This document shows positions 61,957-64,000 of a stretch of DNA of 64,000 bases, in pieces. The number at the start of each line of letters is the position of its first letter. Within the stretch, counting starts at the first letter, position 1. The position numbers and the translations under genes are program-made. Under the pieces are notes generated by a model. That model made no database searches. It was given only the letters and a program-made list of their open reading frames with translations, and was not told where the DNA came from. Origin of the DNA: CAVTLG01 sp963735495 (GTDB lineage: Bacteria > Chloroflexota > Ktedonobacteria > Ktedonobacterales > Ktedonobacteraceae); assembly GCA_963735495.1 (NCBI GenBank), contig CAVTLG010000014.1:496001-560000 (forward strand), given 5' to 3'.

Positions 61957-63453
61957 TTACGAAGTAACTTTAGTGACCACCTGTTCATCGCTGACATCGC
62001 TTTTGGTAATGGACTGACCAACAAAGAAGAGCGCAATGCCTACCAGCAGCGAGAGCATGCCAATGCCACCAATCCACAAAAGCCATTGATTGTAAGAGAT
62101 CAGCGTTGTCCACGGTCCGGTAAAGATCACATAGACGCCGACTGCGCTGGCGAGCAGGCCAAGTGCGGAGCAGAGGTAGAAAACCCAATCTGGGGCCAGG
62201 CGTGTGCGGGCAAAATCCTGGTGATACTTGTAACGAATAATGATCACATCGATAAAGAGGATCACCATCGAGATACACCAGATCACTGTCACGGCTGCCT
62301 GCAAAATGTCATAGATCACCGTCGAAAGGTCCGCAGGCTTCAGACCTGTATTAAGTGCATACGGTGCTATGATAAAGGCCAGCACTGTAAACACTGCTGC
62401 GATGATGCTCTGGACCAGGACCGCTACCCAGGGTACTCTATTGGCGTTCACCTTGCTGATGATGGCTGGCATACGCCGATCCAGTCCAGATACAAAGAGC
62501 AAACGCCCGAACGAGTAATTGTAGACGGATGTGTTGAAGAGGAAGAAGCCGATAAAGATAATATTGACGATGATGCCTAGTACGGGACCTGCGCCGCCAA
62601 AACTCGCAGTCACGGCCTGTGCGATAGCTGCCGGACTTCCCTGAGCTGTGATAGGTTTCACGGCGGTCATCACGCCAAATGTGCCGATGAGATAAGCCGC
62701 CATCACGACTGCTGATCCCCATAGCAGATAACGTGTAATCGAACGTGTATTTTGCACCTCCACACCCATATTAAGTGGAACCTCGATGCCCAGCAGTGCG
62801 AGCACCACTGTGCCATAGAACGTGAATGTCGTCGGTACTGGCAGCCAGTGCTGAGCTGAGTAGTCAACGTGCGCCGCATTGCCGCTGAGCACCGAGATCA
62901 ATCCAGCGATACCTACCAGCAGAATCGCCGCGCCATAGGCCACGAATACCACGTTCACGAAATTTTGCGCCACACGAAAACGCAAGATTGAGAGCACAAA
63001 CGAGAAGGCCAAGACGAGTATGATTACCAATCCTTGTTGCCATGGTTCAGTCAAGAAGGTCGCGTTGAGCTGCTGAATAAGTGCTACGACGGCATCGCCG
63101 GTCGCGATCATCACCAGGATACCGGGCCACCAGGCACAGAAACCGGCGAAGAAGCCCAGAAAAGCGCCGAAGGCTTTATTGGTCCACACGTAGATAGAGC
63201 CTTCACCGGGAAACATCAGGCCCAGTTGTCCGGTGACAATTGCGCCTGGAATCAAGAACGTGAGAAAGCCGAGTATCCAGTAGAAGTAGGCTGATGGACC
63301 TGCACCGCCTGCCATGATGGCTGAGTTGCTGACAAAAAGGACGATAGCCACGAAGATGGCGACCATATCAAATGAGTTCAACACTTTGGGGAGAATGCCG
63401 CCTGCAATGCGTTCGGAGGGCAGGACATTGTCAGTTCTGGGGGTTACTGCCAT
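61957..63453 (-). CDS. APC-family amino acid permease
   Basis: The 498-residue protein has about 12 helices: NSFDMVAIFVAIVLFVSNSA, PGEGSIYVWTNKAFGAFLGF, FYGTVVLALLGIEVPLNMGV and VNIIFIGFFLFNTSVYNYSF. It belongs to the amino acid/polyamine/organocation superfamily; the substrate is unknown. I chose the ATG at 63453 (MAVTPRTDNVL), with AAGGAAGG upstream; the longer frame to 63531 has no site. Confidence 0.88.
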   Translation of the reverse strand: MAVTPRTDNVLPSERIAGGILPKVLNSFDMVAIFVAIVLFVSNSAIMAGGAGPSAYFYWILGFLTFLIPGAIVTGQLGLMFPGEGSIYVWTNKAFGAFLGFFAGFCAWWPGILVMIATGDAVVALIQQLNATFLTEPWQQGLVIILVLAFSFVLSILRFRVAQNFVNVVFVAYGAAILLVGIAGLISVLSGNAAHVDYSAQHWLPVPTTFTFYGTVVLALLGIEVPLNMGVEVQNTRSITRYLLWGSAVVMAAYLIGTFGVMTAVKPITAQGSPAAIAQAVTASFGGAGPVLGIIVNIIFIGFFLFNTSVYNYSFGRLLFVSGLDRRMPAIISKVNANRVPWVAVLVQSIIAAVFTVLAFIIAPYALNTGLKPADLSTVIYDILQAAVTVIWCISMVILFIDVIIIRYKYHQDFARTRLAPDWVFYLCSALGLLASAVGVYVIFTGPWTTLISYNQWLLWIGGIGMLSLLVGIALFFVGQSITKSDVSDEQVVTKVTS

Positions 63454-63782
63454 ACAGTCTGTGTTCCTTCCTTTGAACGCGAAGCGCTCACAGAGGAGAG
63501 CGCTCCGCATACGCCAGTACATGTGACGCACTATGCAGTAATCGGGGACTTCCTAAGGGAATGACACTTATCACAAGCATAAAATGGAATAGGTTTGCCT
63601 GTCAAGTCTGTTTGCGTGCCATAGAGGACGCCAGCAAAATCGTCTCCCCATATGACAAATGTCATACTCATCTCATGATTGCCCACACTACCAGATACGC
63701 CCCACATGCCCGTATACTGAGCGCAGGAAGGACACAAGAGAACTTTCACTGATAGATTTGAAGCATACAAGGAGATACACCC

Positions 63783-64000
63783 ATGACTAATATACCTGAT
63801 CAAATATCACTCACCAATCGACAGGACTCATCCGCGCTGTCCCAATCGGCGCTCAATGGTGCCTCACTATCTCGTACCACATTGCTCATCGTGCTGGCTG
63901 GCCTGATCGGATCGCTCTCATTCACCCTCACCTACTTAATCGAGGGAGCCACGCGACCCGGCTATGACGCCCGGCAGCAAGCCATCAGCGCGCTCAGCCT
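63783..64000 (+). CDS. DUF998-like membrane protein, cut by the window edge
   Basis: An open frame from ATG 63783, with GGAG upstream, runs to the window edge (72 codons seen). After a polar N-terminus comes one helix (LLIVLAGLIGSLSFTLTYLI) and then EGATRPGYDARQQAISALSL, which resembles the RPGYDP-x-HxxSxLxxG start of DUF998 membrane proteins. The rest is beyond the edge. Confidence 0.7.
   Translation, partial: MTNIPDQISLTNRQDSSALSQSALNGASLSRTTLLIVLAGLIGSLSFTLTYLIEGATRPGYDARQQAISALS

Noticed and set aside
63531..63803. Minus-strand frame of 90 residues with a CDKCH motif
   Set aside because: It overlaps the start of the DUF998 gene and has no clear ribosome site. A shorter 47-residue version is possible, but support is too thin.
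1..64000. tRNA, rRNA or CRISPR array
   Set aside because: Reading both strands, I saw no cloverleaf with a CCA-type end, no rRNA-like conserved block and no regular repeat-spacer array.

Overview
The window looks like chromosomal DNA of a Ktedonobacteria-like member of Chloroflexota. This is inferred from gene families, not from a marker gene. Pointers are zinc-ribbon serine/threonine kinases with membrane tails, many single-pass proteins with low-complexity Ser/Thr/Pro or NPN repeats, an XRE regulator with a long helical tail, small excisionase-like HTH proteins, an F420-type nitroreductase, an IscB with its HEARO/omega RNA, and a zinc-finger-less TnpB. No rRNA, tRNA or CRISPR array was seen.

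Layout. 1-3.5 kb (minus): an electron-transfer operon of a flavin/2Fe-2S reductase, an ApbE flavinyl transferase, a ferric-reductase-like membrane protein and a cut-off small membrane protein, behind a promoter with a palindromic operator. 3.7-12.6 kb: a glucokinase with an in-frame TGA, a membrane protein, two tandem aldo/keto reductases (one frameshifted), a ThuA-like protein, a DUF929 thioredoxin-like protein, a zinc-ribbon sensor-like protein and an HTH protein. 13.2-23.8 kb: a kinase-fold protein lacking all three catalytic residues, translationally coupled to a Rieske protein; an HdeD-like protein; a MITE-like repeat; a deleted FAD monooxygenase; pgi; a secreted serine hydrolase; a YceI lipoprotein; a peroxiredoxin-like protein; a PIG-L deacetylase.

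23.9-31.9 kb is the main accessory region. An XRE regulator diverges from a tightly overlapping run of a small protein, two methyltransferases, three related mini-HTH proteins and a small basic protein. Farther on are an orphan HslV/proteasome-like hydrolase, a HAD phosphatase and a GRDP-like protein. 32.0-33.7 kb is an omega RNA/IscB element whose IscB carries an amber codon. 33.7-38 kb: an aldo/keto reductase, an MFS transporter and an apparently active zinc-ribbon kinase.

38-45.6 kb is a BMP-type nucleoside ABC importer whose binding-protein gene is separated from its permease genes by a TnpB cassette carrying two small overlapping ORFs. 46-52 kb: a proline-rich membrane protein, a TIR-domain protein, a TIR remnant, and a taurine/nitrate-type ABC ATPase with a double permease. 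52.5-58.5 kb: an autoregulated CsoR-like repressor, a helical protein, and a thiamine salvage cluster (NCS1 permease, thiD, thiM, thiE) under a TPP riboswitch with an intrinsic terminator. 58.7-64 kb: a cyclase/MFS deletion fusion, membrane proteins, an F420-type reductase, an APC permease and the start of a DUF998 protein.

Two themes stand out. First, gene decay: two in-frame stops, one single-base frameshift, two internal deletions and one remnant. Second, small dispersed inverted-repeat elements in intergenic DNA. The best candidates for something undescribed are the overlapping mini-HTH/methyltransferase operon, the three-gene TnpB cassette and the pseudokinase-Rieske pair.
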